NCBI RefSeq assembly: GCF_003254395.2
Contig: NC_037647.1
Location: forward strand, 8,984,550 to 9,048,549
Length of the DNA: 64,000 bases
Direction: 5' to 3'
From: Apis mellifera
Taxonomy: Eukaryota > Arthropoda > Insecta > Hymenoptera > Apidae
This document shows positions 22,780 to 33,550 of the stretch, one piece after another. The notes under the pieces are model-generated. The model was not told the origin of the DNA and ran no database searches. It saw nothing but the letters and a program-made list of their open reading frames with translations. The stretch's first letter is position 1. Each line of letters starts with the position of its first letter. A program made the translations under genes and the position numbers.

Positions 22780-25700
22780 GTTATTTTTAACCGTCATTCA
22801 CACCTCATTCCCTTTCCCTCCGCTCTGTCAGACAGAGAGAGGGGCCGTTTCGCTTTATTATTTCGGTCCACGTCGCGCGTCGTGATTGTTAATTTGTTAT
22901 TAAAGTTTTAACTGGTGGATCGTTCCATCCACCGACCTTCTACGTTTCGCGATAATTCGCACAGGCGAGACGGACGTTTGCGCCGGAAATATTGCCGACC
23001 GGAATTTCGCGATCATGGCCGTAGATTCACGGTCGGCTCGCGCCCCTCTGTCGTCCAACTTCCTGGCCAGCGATCGATCGATGCGTCAGTTATTCGTAAA
23101 AGTTTTCGCTTCTTCCCTCTTTCTTCCTCCTCGTCGACTGTTTACAGTAAGTAAAAACGATTTTCGTCCATAAATAGGCGATAATGTTTATTTCACAGTC
23201 ACTTTCGTTTTTACAATTTCATCATTCATATCGCGTGGTTCGATAATTTGTAAGAAAAAGTATATATTATTGAATTTAATAAATATCGGATCGATACAAT
23301 ATTAGAGAGTCGTTCTCTGGAAACGGATCATATATAATTCAAGGAACTCGTTACTGTTTGATCGGGAAACGAAGTCACTGTTCGAAATTAATTACATAAT
23401 TGATCGAAAGTTTAAATAATAACAAAGAGATTCTTGAATTACCTTCGAAGAGAATTCCGAGAATCTTTCCATTTATCGTGGCGTAACATAAATATAATCG
23501 TACAATTTTTCATACAATGAAAACGAAATATGGAGCTTAATTAAAAAACTGGATTCGGGGAATAAGAGTAATAATATGCAAATATTTTCATAACATGAAT
23601 CACGTATCGTTTCATCAAACTGAATTTCATTCGTTTGAAAAATATAATTCCATAATTCGTGAATTACCATTTGAAATCTTCACTCTCCAAATTTCCCTCT
23701 CCTCTCTTTCCTTCCCCATATATTTATCGAAATATATATATATATACGCTTATATCAATCGCCCATTCTAAAGATTCTAAACCGGACGGGAAAAGGGGCG
23801 CAAAGCGAATCAGTTTCCGGTGATGGACTTAACTTCCAAGAGAGTTGCGCGTGGAGAACGGGGGAGGGGGACAAGGCCGATACGATAAACCCTTAACACG
23901 AGTTTGATCTTCCGAATGAAGTTGGTTGTCGGAAGTTTTAAATCCTGGAGATTCGCATCCTCTCCGACGCTTCTGCTTCTCCTCGAGTTTCGAGTATTCC
24001 CATCCCCCTCCCTCGTCTTTCGATCCTAGACTTCGTTGGCAGTCAATAAAGCGGTTTAAAAAAATAAGGACGGCTTAAGAAAACAGCCTGGGAGGATTTA
24101 ACCAAATTTCCACGAATTTACGCGTTTATTACAGAAGGGGTATAAAATAAACACCCCTTAAACATTCTTACGATGCAGGGGAGGAAGTTAATGGGGAGAG
24201 GCGATGAACTGGGTCGAGTATATGATAATACGAGCACGAAGTATCCGGTTCTAACGCGTCGTTCAAGTGGCTCGAATAATTTCGTTAGCTTAATTTCGCT
24301 TCCCTATTATATCCGATCCTTATCAATCTTGTTATTCAAATGAGAAAGAGAGAGAGAGAGAGGGTGGGACGAGGGATTCGAATTCCCCGTTGCTTGCTGA
24401 CTTTCCACCATTTTTTCCCATCCGAAGAACGACGGTGATTTAATTTTCCAGCGGCCTCCAGCTTGCCCTGTCTCACCTTCTTTATACGAGTATTTAACCC
24501 GTCAACGTGGATTCGCTTGAAACGACGTTCCACGGCGGCTGGAATTACCGACCGGCTGGGATTGTCCCTCAGAAACGAAACCGAAACGTCAAACGAGGGG
24601 ACAGGAGGATGAGATTAAGGCTCGCGCGTTCTCTTTCCTCCGACATCGTCTTCCGAACAAATTGTTGGGCCGACAAGTTGAGCGGACGAAAGAGTTGGAG
24701 AAATTTTCCATCCATCCTAATCCCCGAGAATATATTTATATATATATCTTGTACGTCGATCCTTGTTCCAATATAAGTTTCCTTATTTTTAACACAGGGT
24801 TTATGCATTTTACATATCGCGGTTTCGTTTCGGTGTTTCCCAGGCGAGGCAAGAACCGAGGTTGGCTGGCTGCTATACCGCCGTATACGTCTGTAGCAAT
24901 TTATCTCCATTACGAGTCGCCCGAGGAGAGAAGGCAGCGTGCTACGCGTGCAATATTAATTTTCCCAAAATACCCGCCATACTTTTTCCATCCCCCCCAT
25001 CAACCCATCCAACTCGTTCGTTCCACCCTTTGATCGTCCCACCTCCTTAATTACCCCTGGTGAACGCACGACACGGGAGAAACAAGAGGGCCGGGAACAC
25101 GGCACAGATGAATTTATCGCGTGTCTTCGAGAAATATCTCGTGCGCCCTTTTTCTCCCTCACCCCGATTTCCGGGGAAAGGGATGACGGTAACGTATCGC
25201 TCGATCGAGAAAAATAGAAAATTAAAAGAAAGGAAAAAAAAAGGGAAGGGTACGGAAGGGGTCTTCGAAGCGGGCGCAGGCTTTCCCCAAGAAAAGCCTC
25301 GGCCCGCGCGCGCGTTTAATCCGTGGACGCAAATTCCCGCAGGAAACGGGACCCGTCAAATAAATCCCCTCTCCCGTTATCTGATTCGCCCTTTCTTTCC
25401 ACGGCCTCGACCCGCAATCCGTATCTATCCACCTGTTCGTCGCCTCCCCTGTCCGACCCTCCCCTCCGTCCGCTGGTTTACGGTCTACGGGGGCAAGTTT
25501 AACGACGCGCTCGTCGATCTCTCGCAGTCCCTTTCCCTCGACCCACCCCTTCCTCTGTCCTCCGTTAGTCGGCGAGATTTCGATCGCGGCAAAAGGAAAA
25601 AGGGACTGCATGACACGAGCAGCCGCGAAAAAAGGCTATCGACGATTTTCGTTTCTTTGCCGGATGAATCAAAGAGGAGAGAATCGAAGAGGGAGAGGTT

Positions 25701-25900
25701 GTTCCTAACACGCGTGTTACGTATGCACTCTTTTTCCGGAAATGGGGTCCGGATTTCGAGAGGAGAGAGAAAGAGAGGGAGGGTTGGAACGTGTCCCGCT
25801 TGGACGATCAGCCGTGGAAAAAGCGGAAAAACTAGCGGAACCGGGACAAGCAGACACGGCGGGGTCGCGTCTCCGGAGAAATCTTATCGGATATGTATGC
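22780..25900. other. Gene-less stretch including an AT-rich island
   Basis: No gene recognised. About 23150-23760 is AT-rich with no long frame. A GA tract lies at 24343-24363. AAGGGGT (24135-24141) and ACCCCTT (24153-24159) flank a TATAAAA sequence, but no initiator motif follows at the expected distance. The 424-codon plus frame beginning near 25060 runs through the AT repeat at 25922-25967 and is rejected. Confidence 0.6.
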
Positions 25901-25919
25901 CGAAGGAAGTCGTCTGGCT

Positions 25920-25921
<2 letters not shown>

Positions 25922-25967
<46 letters not shown>
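25922..25967. repeat. (AT)23 microsatellite
   Basis: Forty-six bases of uninterrupted AT. They encode repeated Ile-Tyr in several frames on both strands. Confidence 0.97.
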
Positions 25968-25971
<4 letters not shown>

Positions 25972-28290
25972 ACCTGTCCCCAGAGTGAGGAAAAAGGTTG
26001 GTTCCTCTCTTTTTCATCCTCTTGCTCGCAAAATCACGACTCGAAATCTCGACCTTCCCTCCTCCGTCGATCTCGCATTAAACTTCCCCGTACACGTACG
26101 GGGATAAATTTTGCCTTGGAAAGAGCTCGAGTCGAGATTCCGAATCATTGGCGAGAATTACGATCGGGGAGCGTTTTCGGGAACGGGGCCGTTGACCGTA
26201 GAGGGGGCGCGATTATTCCTCCTTGGACATCCCCGGTTTCCGTTTTCATCAAACTCGAAACGCTTTGTCCCCCCAGGCTGGAATCACGGTTCTGTGCCGG
26301 AAGTACACGCTCGATATTGCGAGTCGGCCAATAAAAGCAACCAACAACGGAGCGGGCAACAAGCGCGTTCCCGCCGCTCGCAGAGTGGCCCGGTGAAAAA
26401 CAGAGCGGTTAACAGACGAGGCGGGGACGGGGAGGGAGAGACAAAGATGTTATTTGCGTGCGCGCGGCACGGTTAGGGAGGGTTCAAACGACCGACGGGG
26501 ATGAAAAAAAGAGGAAGGCAGGGGAATCGCGACACGGTTGCAAAAAGGGCGAGGCGACAGAGGGAGGGGATAATAACGTAACGTACGACCGACCTCTCGC
26601 GTCCGTTTATTACCGTTTCCCTAAATTGATTTCCAATTCTCGTGGGAGCGTGGCGGATGGACGGAGCAAAGGCAAGAAAGGGGAAGGGCCCGAAAGGGAA
26701 TTGGCCGAGGGTTGCTTCCAGCCACGGGTGCTCGGTGACCCGTGAAACGCGGCCGAATGCGGGCATTGGCGCGCAAACATCGACATAGAAAGACCGGAAG
26801 GAATGCGTGTCGAGACGCGAAAGAATATAAAGAGCGCAAGAGCGATGAAATTTCCCTCCTCCTATTCTTCCTCGTTCTTCCCTCGAAACATCGCAACAAC
26901 GTTCGTACTACCTCGTTCCCTTTATTATCCCTCTCTAATTCTCAGGAATTGGGGAGAGAAAGAGAATCGCTTAAACTTCTCATAAGAGACGATCGCAGGA
27001 ATCGTTGCATTTATATTCGATCATTTTTACTCGAGCTCGATAAGGGATGAGCCCACCCCACCCCCTTGGGTCAATTTCGACGAAAATTTCGAGGAAAAAG
27101 TGGGGGAACGCGATATCCGTGGATGGCGTGGTTGGTCGCAATTCCGGTGAATCCTCGTCAAGGATGGAGAGGAAGGGGGAGGGGGGCGAATGAAGGGACC
27201 GACGAGGTCCGTTGTCGTGGCCGAAAGAGGCATTGATATACGCCCGTTCGAGCGAGCGGGAAGAAGCGGTAACGCATTACCAGGAAGCGAGCCGATGGGT
27301 GCATACGTTACGTGCCGGTGAGTTAATCCTCCCCTCCCCCTCTCCCCATAGTTAACTGCGGCGGATTCGAGTATTTCGCGCGTACGTCAACCGTTGCCGG
27401 CCCCCTCCTCGGCCACGTCTCACGATTAACCCCTATTAGCTACGCCCGATCGATTTCTTCCTGCATCGCGTTCTACACACCCATTCAATCAGAAAAGCTT
27501 TCTTCCTCCTTCGCGCCGTACACGCACGCGTACACGCATATCCTCCATGGATCCGAATATCCATTGTTTCGGATCGCTCGCGGATATAAATGGATCGCGG
27601 ATCGGAGCGGACCGTTTCGAAATATTTCACAAGCGAGAGAGAGGGAGAGAGAGATCGGTCAATGAGATGCATGACTTTCACAATGAAATCGGACGGAAAG
27701 GGAGCGCGCGAGCGCGCGCGCGCGTCAAAGTATCGAAACGTTGAATCGAACGGGAGCGTTAATTCGCGACAGGTCGACGAATTGCGTTCCGCCCGGCCCT
27801 CATCCGGCCTGTCCATGAATAATTTCCGACGTTCATCAAAAGTTCGAATGAATCGGACGCGGCCGGACGCCGGCAGACGCGCTCCAAGTTATTTGAATGT
27901 TAAATGGAATCGCGCGGAACACCGTTAATTTGTATTTTCTATTAGCGGCGCTGGCCGGGCTCTCCCCCTCCACGTCGTTCTACCCTCCCCCCCCTCTTCG
28001 ATCGCTCGCTAATTTCCGCAAACACGAAACGGGGCGCGATTTTTCCCAACAACCGTTCGCTCCTCCGTGATAATTTAATCGGGGATCACAAAGGGTGGCA
28101 ACCCCTATTTTTTTTTCCCTCCGTCTCGCGAAACGAATGATAAATCAAGAGGCGAGAAAAGAGAGAGTGCATTAACCGGTGAACGGATATAAATTCCGAC
28201 AATCGAGTGGCTCGCTTGTGTGTATCTGCTTGTGCTCGAAAAGGGGAGGGGATGGTTGACCGCGCGTCGATGCGGCCGCGCTAATATCAT
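25968..28290. other. Gene-less GC-rich stretch
   Basis: No gene recognised. It contains a CG-repeat block with one A interruption (about 27703-27724) that alternates purine and pyrimidine in its second half. Confidence 0.55.
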
Positions 28291-28300
28291 AAATCGGCGA

Positions 28301-28341
28301 GATAACAAATCGGCAATCTGTTATCGAGATTATTCTCGATA
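28301..28341. repeat. Two adjacent small hairpins with GATAA/TTATC cores
   Basis: GATAACA (28301-28307) pairs with TGTTATC (28319-28325). Overlapping its right arm, TATCGAGA (28322-28329) pairs with TCTCGATA (28334-28341) around TTAT. The two structures share bases and would be mutually exclusive. GATAA is the GATA-factor core. Confidence 0.5.
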
Positions 28342-28412
28342 TTCCCCCACGGATCGAAATCCTGTTTAAATGTCCCGGCCGCCGCCCGATAATTACACGC
28401 ACAGTTTTGCAC

Positions 28413-28437
28413 CGAGGGAGGGAGGGAGGGAGGGAGA
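28413..28437. repeat. (GGGA)n repeat, G-quadruplex pattern
   Basis: At least five GGG runs separated by single A, which fits the four-run G-quadruplex consensus on the plus strand. Confidence 0.85.
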
Positions 28438-28439
28438 AA

Positions 28440-31230
28440 GAGAGGATAACGGTAATTGGCGCAATCGAGAAATTATCGCAATTAGTAGACGAGAGAAGCG
28501 ACACTTTTATTGATTCCCGCCGCTTGTCCACTCTCGGTTTCCATCGTCGAAAACTTTTCCGCTTTTCCTCCTCCTCCTCCTCGACTTCAATCTCTCGTTT
28601 CTTCTTCTTCTCCTGTTTACGGAAGAAGGAAGAAGGAAGGAGGGATGGTCGCGATCCTCTTGAACGCGTTCACCTGTCACGGGAGCGGACTCGCCTCGCT
28701 TTCCCGGAATTTAATTAAAACTTTTAATATCCGAGAAATTCCAGACGCGGACGGGACTCCTTCCTCCCCCTCTCTCTTCCGATTCGATTCGATTCAACGC
28801 GTTTCCGGGATACGTTTGCACGATACGTTTTTATCAACGTTTATTTACGAAGTTAACGCTTACTCGAGGATACTCTTCGGTCGGCCAACGATTTTTCCGC
28901 GTATTTTCCGTTCTCTTCGTTCTTCGAGCGAGAAGTTAATCGTTAATCCACACGGACGGAGAGAAAGAATGGGGTGAATTGGATCCAATCGGTCGGATAC
29001 ACGCGCGAGATCTTGATTGTCCCCTTGGAAAAGAAAAAAAAGAAAAGCGATCTCGTCGGAATAACACTGATTTCCATCGTATCGCTTCGACGTGGTAAGC
29101 GTGAAGAAAGCGATCTCGTCTCTGGATCCCATTTTCGAAGTGGATGAGAAGAGATTTCCCACTTCGGGAGATTTTCGTGCCATCATCAGCGCCACCGTGC
29201 GTTGTCGTTCGGAATCTCGCCTCCCGTTTAAACGGCGTGTAATCGTGAAACGGCCGAGACACGCGCGCTTTATGGATCTTTATGCCCGATCCCTTTGCCC
29301 GATCAAGATTATTCCGGGGAAATTCCGCTCCCGCCTGTAATCCCGCCAAAGTCCCGTCCAGTAATTGGAGAACGTTCCACCACCTTTGTTTCCACCTTCT
29401 CCTACTCGACAAAGTCTGTTTTTGCGGAAGAGAAAGAGAGAGAGAGAAAGAATGAGAAAGATTCGTAGAAACGAATCTCGTCTCATTTTTCGATCGATCG
29501 GGGAAAATTTAAACCAGGTAACCAGGGACGAGGAAAAACGCGGAGGGGGAGAAAAAAAAAAGAAACGTAGAGGAGGGAAACGCGGCAGTAATTTATTAGA
29601 AATTCCAATCTCTGTTTCGTGTAAAACGGTGAAACGTGAAATGCGGCACCGGTCGCGTTTTATTACGGGAACGAGAACGTTTTCGCGGCAAACGAAAATA
29701 TTACCCGTTCTACTATGGCCGGGTGGGAGGGAGTGGAAGGGTGGTTGATGGTCGTCGACCCCTCCCCCGGCAATATGTCTTTTCCCCGCGGAAAATATTT
29801 TATCGGGGGGAGAAAGTTGGCCGTGCGGATTCTCCAACGGATCTTCCTCTTTCTCCTCTTGATCCATTCTCCTTCCGTGCAATTTCGTTCGAATTTCGGA
29901 CACGCGTCCCCGTGTCTTCCCTTATTATATTATTCCATTTCGATACGTAATTCGAAATTCCATCGTGTTCATCTTGGAAACGCGCGAGCAGGGAGGACAA
30001 TTGGGGACAACGTCGGGGAGGCGATCCATTTCCCGCCGGGTCCCTCGCGATTTCCAGCCAGGGAGGGAATAGGAGAGACTCGTGGCGCCGCGTTTCGCGA
30101 AGCCAGGGAACAGGGAAGAGGGAAGGAAACCGAACGAGGCGGAACGCGGGCGGGGTCATGCAATTTTATAAAAGCCCCCTCCCCCGATATTTCGAATAAA
30201 ACGAGCATCGCGGAAAATCGTGTTACGTCTTGGTCCCACCAGGGACGATTATTCCGCGAATTATTCCCAACCTGGAAAGAGAAACCTTACCGGTCATTTC
30301 CGGAAGTGAAGAGGCCGGAAGAGAAAGAGGCCAGCTATTAACATCCCTCGATTTTATTCCCCCCTCTAATTTCCCGGGGGGAATCGAATGTCAAGATGCT
30401 CGCTTGGGGGAAAAAGAAAAAGGAAGAAAAGAGAGAGAGAAATCTCCACCCCTATTCGATCCTAATTTTTTCACGCGAAACCAAACTTCGAAGTATATAT
30501 ATATATATATATATTGCGTGAGATCGGGGAGAAAAGCGTTGCGGGTTCTTTCGACGCCACTCGAGGACTCGAGGAGGTTACACCCCCGACACCTTGCTCG
30601 AGGAATAAATTACAGGGGTGGTTTCACTCCCGTAACCGTTTTACCAGACCGTTACCCACCAAGTATACGAATTAAAGCAGGGAAGGGAGAAGGGAGAGAG
30701 AGAGAGCTTCTGCTGGCTTTCCAAGGATCAATCGGCCCCCGAGGAGCGAGGACATCGAAGACGACCTGTTCACCGACCTCCTCCATGCTTTCTCTCTCTC
30801 CCATTCTTACCCATACCTACCAGGCATTACCGTTACCACGACTTATGCAAATTTTGCGTAAATTGTTGGCATTACGCGCCTTCGTATCGCCTCGCCTCGC
30901 CTCGCCTCTACAACCACCGCGAATCCTGGCGAGACAATTCCGCGCGAGACGCGATTAAGTTAATGCGAACCAGCCCTGAGCGCAAAGTAATCAGCGGTTG
31001 AGGGAAGAGGGGAGGAAAAGGTCGCGGCCCCTTTTCTTCCTCCTCCTCCCATATAAAAGTTCTCTTTTTTCTCTCCTTTCTTTTCATTTTTTGAAAAACC
31101 GCTCTCCGCGTTCACCCCTCCACGCTCACGTTTCAAACTTTCGCACTTTCACCCCATCCCCCTCCCCTGCCCGCGATTGTGCAACTCAACCGGGGTACTC
31201 GCGGGTACTGCTTTTAATAATTTAACGAAA
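28440..31230. other. Gene-less stretch
   Basis: No gene recognised. It includes a CGATT pentamer repeat at about 28780-28795, a TA repeat at 30494-30514 and a CGCCT pentamer repeat at 30888-30907. Long frames at 29280-29903 (minus) and 30230-30958 (plus) run through GA/CT or TA repeats and have no recognisable domain. Confidence 0.55.
30494..30514. repeat. (TA)n microsatellite
   Basis: About ten uninterrupted TA units. Confidence 0.9.
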
Positions 31231-31237
31231 CAATGTT

Positions 31238-31547
31238 CCGCGGGCGGGAAAAGTAGTAGTTGCCTTGTTAGCAGCGCTACCGCTATAATTTTATTTCGCC
31301 CACAATTTTAGTCCCCTCTCTCCTCGTACGTCAGTCTTGTTAACAACCGACGGCCAGCCGACGGATCCAGCTGGCGGCCGCCAAGGTGAAACGTTGAAAC
31401 GTTTCCGTCTTTGCTCCGGTTTTACTTACGAGAGGGAAGGTACGAAGCAGCAGTAGAAGATTCGAGTATTTATAAGGATTGTATATCGCGAAGCTTCCGA
31501 AATATACGTGTACTTTTTCCTTTTCCCGCGGGCGGGAAAAGAAAAAG
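31238..31547. promoter_or_regulatory. Repeated E2F-type sites in a GC-rich block
   Basis: The 16-mer CCGCGGGCGGGAAAAG occurs at 31238-31253 and again at 31526-31541. Both contain GCGGGAAA, the reverse complement of the E2F/DP consensus TTTCCCGC. The second copy is also the right arm of a hairpin (31513-31547) whose left arm supplies TTTTCCCGC in the opposite direction; the stem is 10 bp plus 6 bp with one bulged C. An arthropod-type initiator TCAGTC lies between them at 31331-31336, but no good downstream promoter element was found at the expected spacing. The block could be a promoter or enhancer of a cell-cycle-regulated transcript. No ORF nearby supports a gene. Confidence 0.35.
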
Positions 31548-31559
31548 CGCGTAAATTTC

Positions 31560-33230
31560 ATTCACCACCTATGCTCTTCACGCAAATCTCCTCCGTTCCT
31601 TGTTAAAATAATCCAGCGGAAGGAAGGAAGGAAGGGGGGAGCGCGATGGTGATGGTGGTGGTCGCTCTCTTACATACTCATTAACGCGGACTGCAGAGAT
31701 TATCCGCGTGCTTTATTAATGCGCCAAGTAATTAACCGCTTGGATAAACTACCTACTTTTACCCCCCTCCCCTTTTCCGCCGCTAAACTCGAAATATCGC
31801 AGGTTATTCGAAAGTTGGGGCAAGATAAAAATCGCAGGCATTAAAATTAAGCGGGCATCCTTTATTTATCCGCGTATACTTATAACGTTGAGCAGTTTGA
31901 ATTACGCTAATTACTATTTATCGAATTCGATTATATTCGATCGCATCACTTTTGCCTCCCGATGTAATCGAGTGGCGTACAATTAAACTTTTTGTTCTCG
32001 CAAAAAAAAGGAGAAGGGAAAAATTGGGGCACGCAAGGATGCTCGACTGCTGGAAAGGAGAAGAAAGTCAAATTAAAAGCTTGAGCGTATTAACGAGCGT
32101 AATAAGAGTCCCGTGGTGGAAATCGAGTTGATTTACCGGTGGAATTGTACGAAGCAGCCGACGATTATTTCGTCGATGTCTAACCTGTTCCTCCGGAGGG
32201 GAGCCGCAAATAGCCCGGTTCCACGGAACCGGCGTGCCGTTTCGCGGGAACCGTCCCAGAATCGGAGCCATTATAACCCTCGTTCGAGTCTTGGTCGAAT
32301 TTGTCGCGCGCCGCAAGCGGCGGATCGATCGCAATAATTGCGAGCCTCGATTATCGCGGTTCAAGTTCGAGCGGATCCCGTGGATAGGATTTTATCTCGG
32401 TTATATGAGATTGTTTAACCACGCGCATTTGGATGGAAAGAGCTCTCCGATCCAATTGCGGGGATATTTATAAAATTTTCCTTTTCTCCGTACACGAGTC
32501 TATACTCGAGAGTTTGAAGTTTTCCAAGCTTTCCTTGCTCTCTCTCTCTCGCTCTCTCGTCTCGAGAGTCCGAAACGCTCGAAGGATAAGACGATTCAAG
32601 GGGGGGCTCGAGTAAATTCCTTTAAAAATCCCAACGTCCAATCGGCTTTCGAGGGTTATGGGATAGAAGGAACTGTTTCTCTCTGTTCTTATCCGCCAGG
32701 CATGCGAACTCGACTCGATTTCCTCATAAGTAAAGGGAGAAGGGATTCTTGCGTGGATCCCCAACTTTTTCGCTCGTGCGGACGAGTCCCGTTATCTTTG
32801 AACGCGTCGAGTTATCTCGTTAATCAACAATCGCTTAGCCGCGACAACTTTTCACTTTTCACTACCGCATTCATTCTATCTTTCTCATCGCGAAAAATTC
32901 GAGCCTCGTCTTTCGTTCCACGAAGAGGAAACGTGTCTCCCTCGTTACCCCAAAACAAAAGCAACGAAGAGAGAAGAAGCAGGGGGTCAAAGGTTGGAAA
33001 GAGAATCGAGAGAATTCGATACGAAACGTCTCTTTTCCTATTCCACAAAGTTTGTTTCTCGTGAAGAGATTTCGATTCTTCCTTACTGCCTTCTCCCTAT
33101 TTCTACCCTCCTTTAGCATCGAACAAATTCTCGCTTACATACTCGATTACTTTCTATCTCCTCCCTCCCTCTTCTTCTCTCCCTCCTTTTCCCTAATTTC
33201 TTTCGGAACTGAATATAACTTACGAAAGAG
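31560..33230. other. Gene-less stretch
   Basis: No gene recognised. It contains GGAA repeats at about 31618-31637 and a CT tract at about 32536-32562. A minus-strand acceptor-like pyrimidine tract ends at about 32049 and is followed by some 40 open codons of low complexity, which I do not call. Confidence 0.55.
32213..32233. promoter_or_regulatory. CCGGTTCC/GGAACCGG palindrome
   Basis: CCGGTTCC (32215-32222) and GGAACCGG (32225-32232) are exact reverse complements two bases apart. The halves contain AACCGG, a Grainyhead-type half-site. No function is shown. Confidence 0.3.
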
Positions 33231-33233
33231 AAG

Positions 33234-33263
33234 ATCGAATCGAATCGAATCGAATCGAATCGA
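33234..33263. repeat. (ATCGA)6 pentanucleotide repeat
   Basis: Six perfect copies of a CpG-containing pentamer, which appears as repeated Ser-Asn-Arg-Ile-Glu in one frame. Confidence 0.95.
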
Positions 33264-33524
33264 GGAGTGTTCGCGTGCAGTAAGCGAATCGCGATGAACG
33301 GTATGACGGAACCATTCTCCTTTTCTTCTTCTCTTCCCCCCCCCCCTCTCTCTTTTTTTCTTCCTTGTTGTTGGGGAGAAGAAACGTACGATCGTACGGT
33401 GCCCCTTATCGGGACACGGAATTTCTAACGAGTCATTTACGTCGGGGACACGGTGTTCATCGGTGGCCGTTAATCACTGGGCGAAATATTGTTATGTCCC
33501 CGTAGATTGGACGCATTATACGGA

Positions 33525-33550
33525 AGGGAGGGAGGGGGGGGGGAGGAGGG
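33525..33550. repeat. G-rich run with G-quadruplex pattern
   Basis: Four or more runs of at least three G separated by short A-containing loops, including a run of ten G. Confidence 0.85.

Noticed and set aside
25060..26334. Longest plus-strand open frame (over 400 codons)
   Set aside because: It has no ATG at its left end, runs through the AT repeat at 25922-25967 as repeated Ile-Tyr, is overlapped by long frames on other strands and shows no domain.
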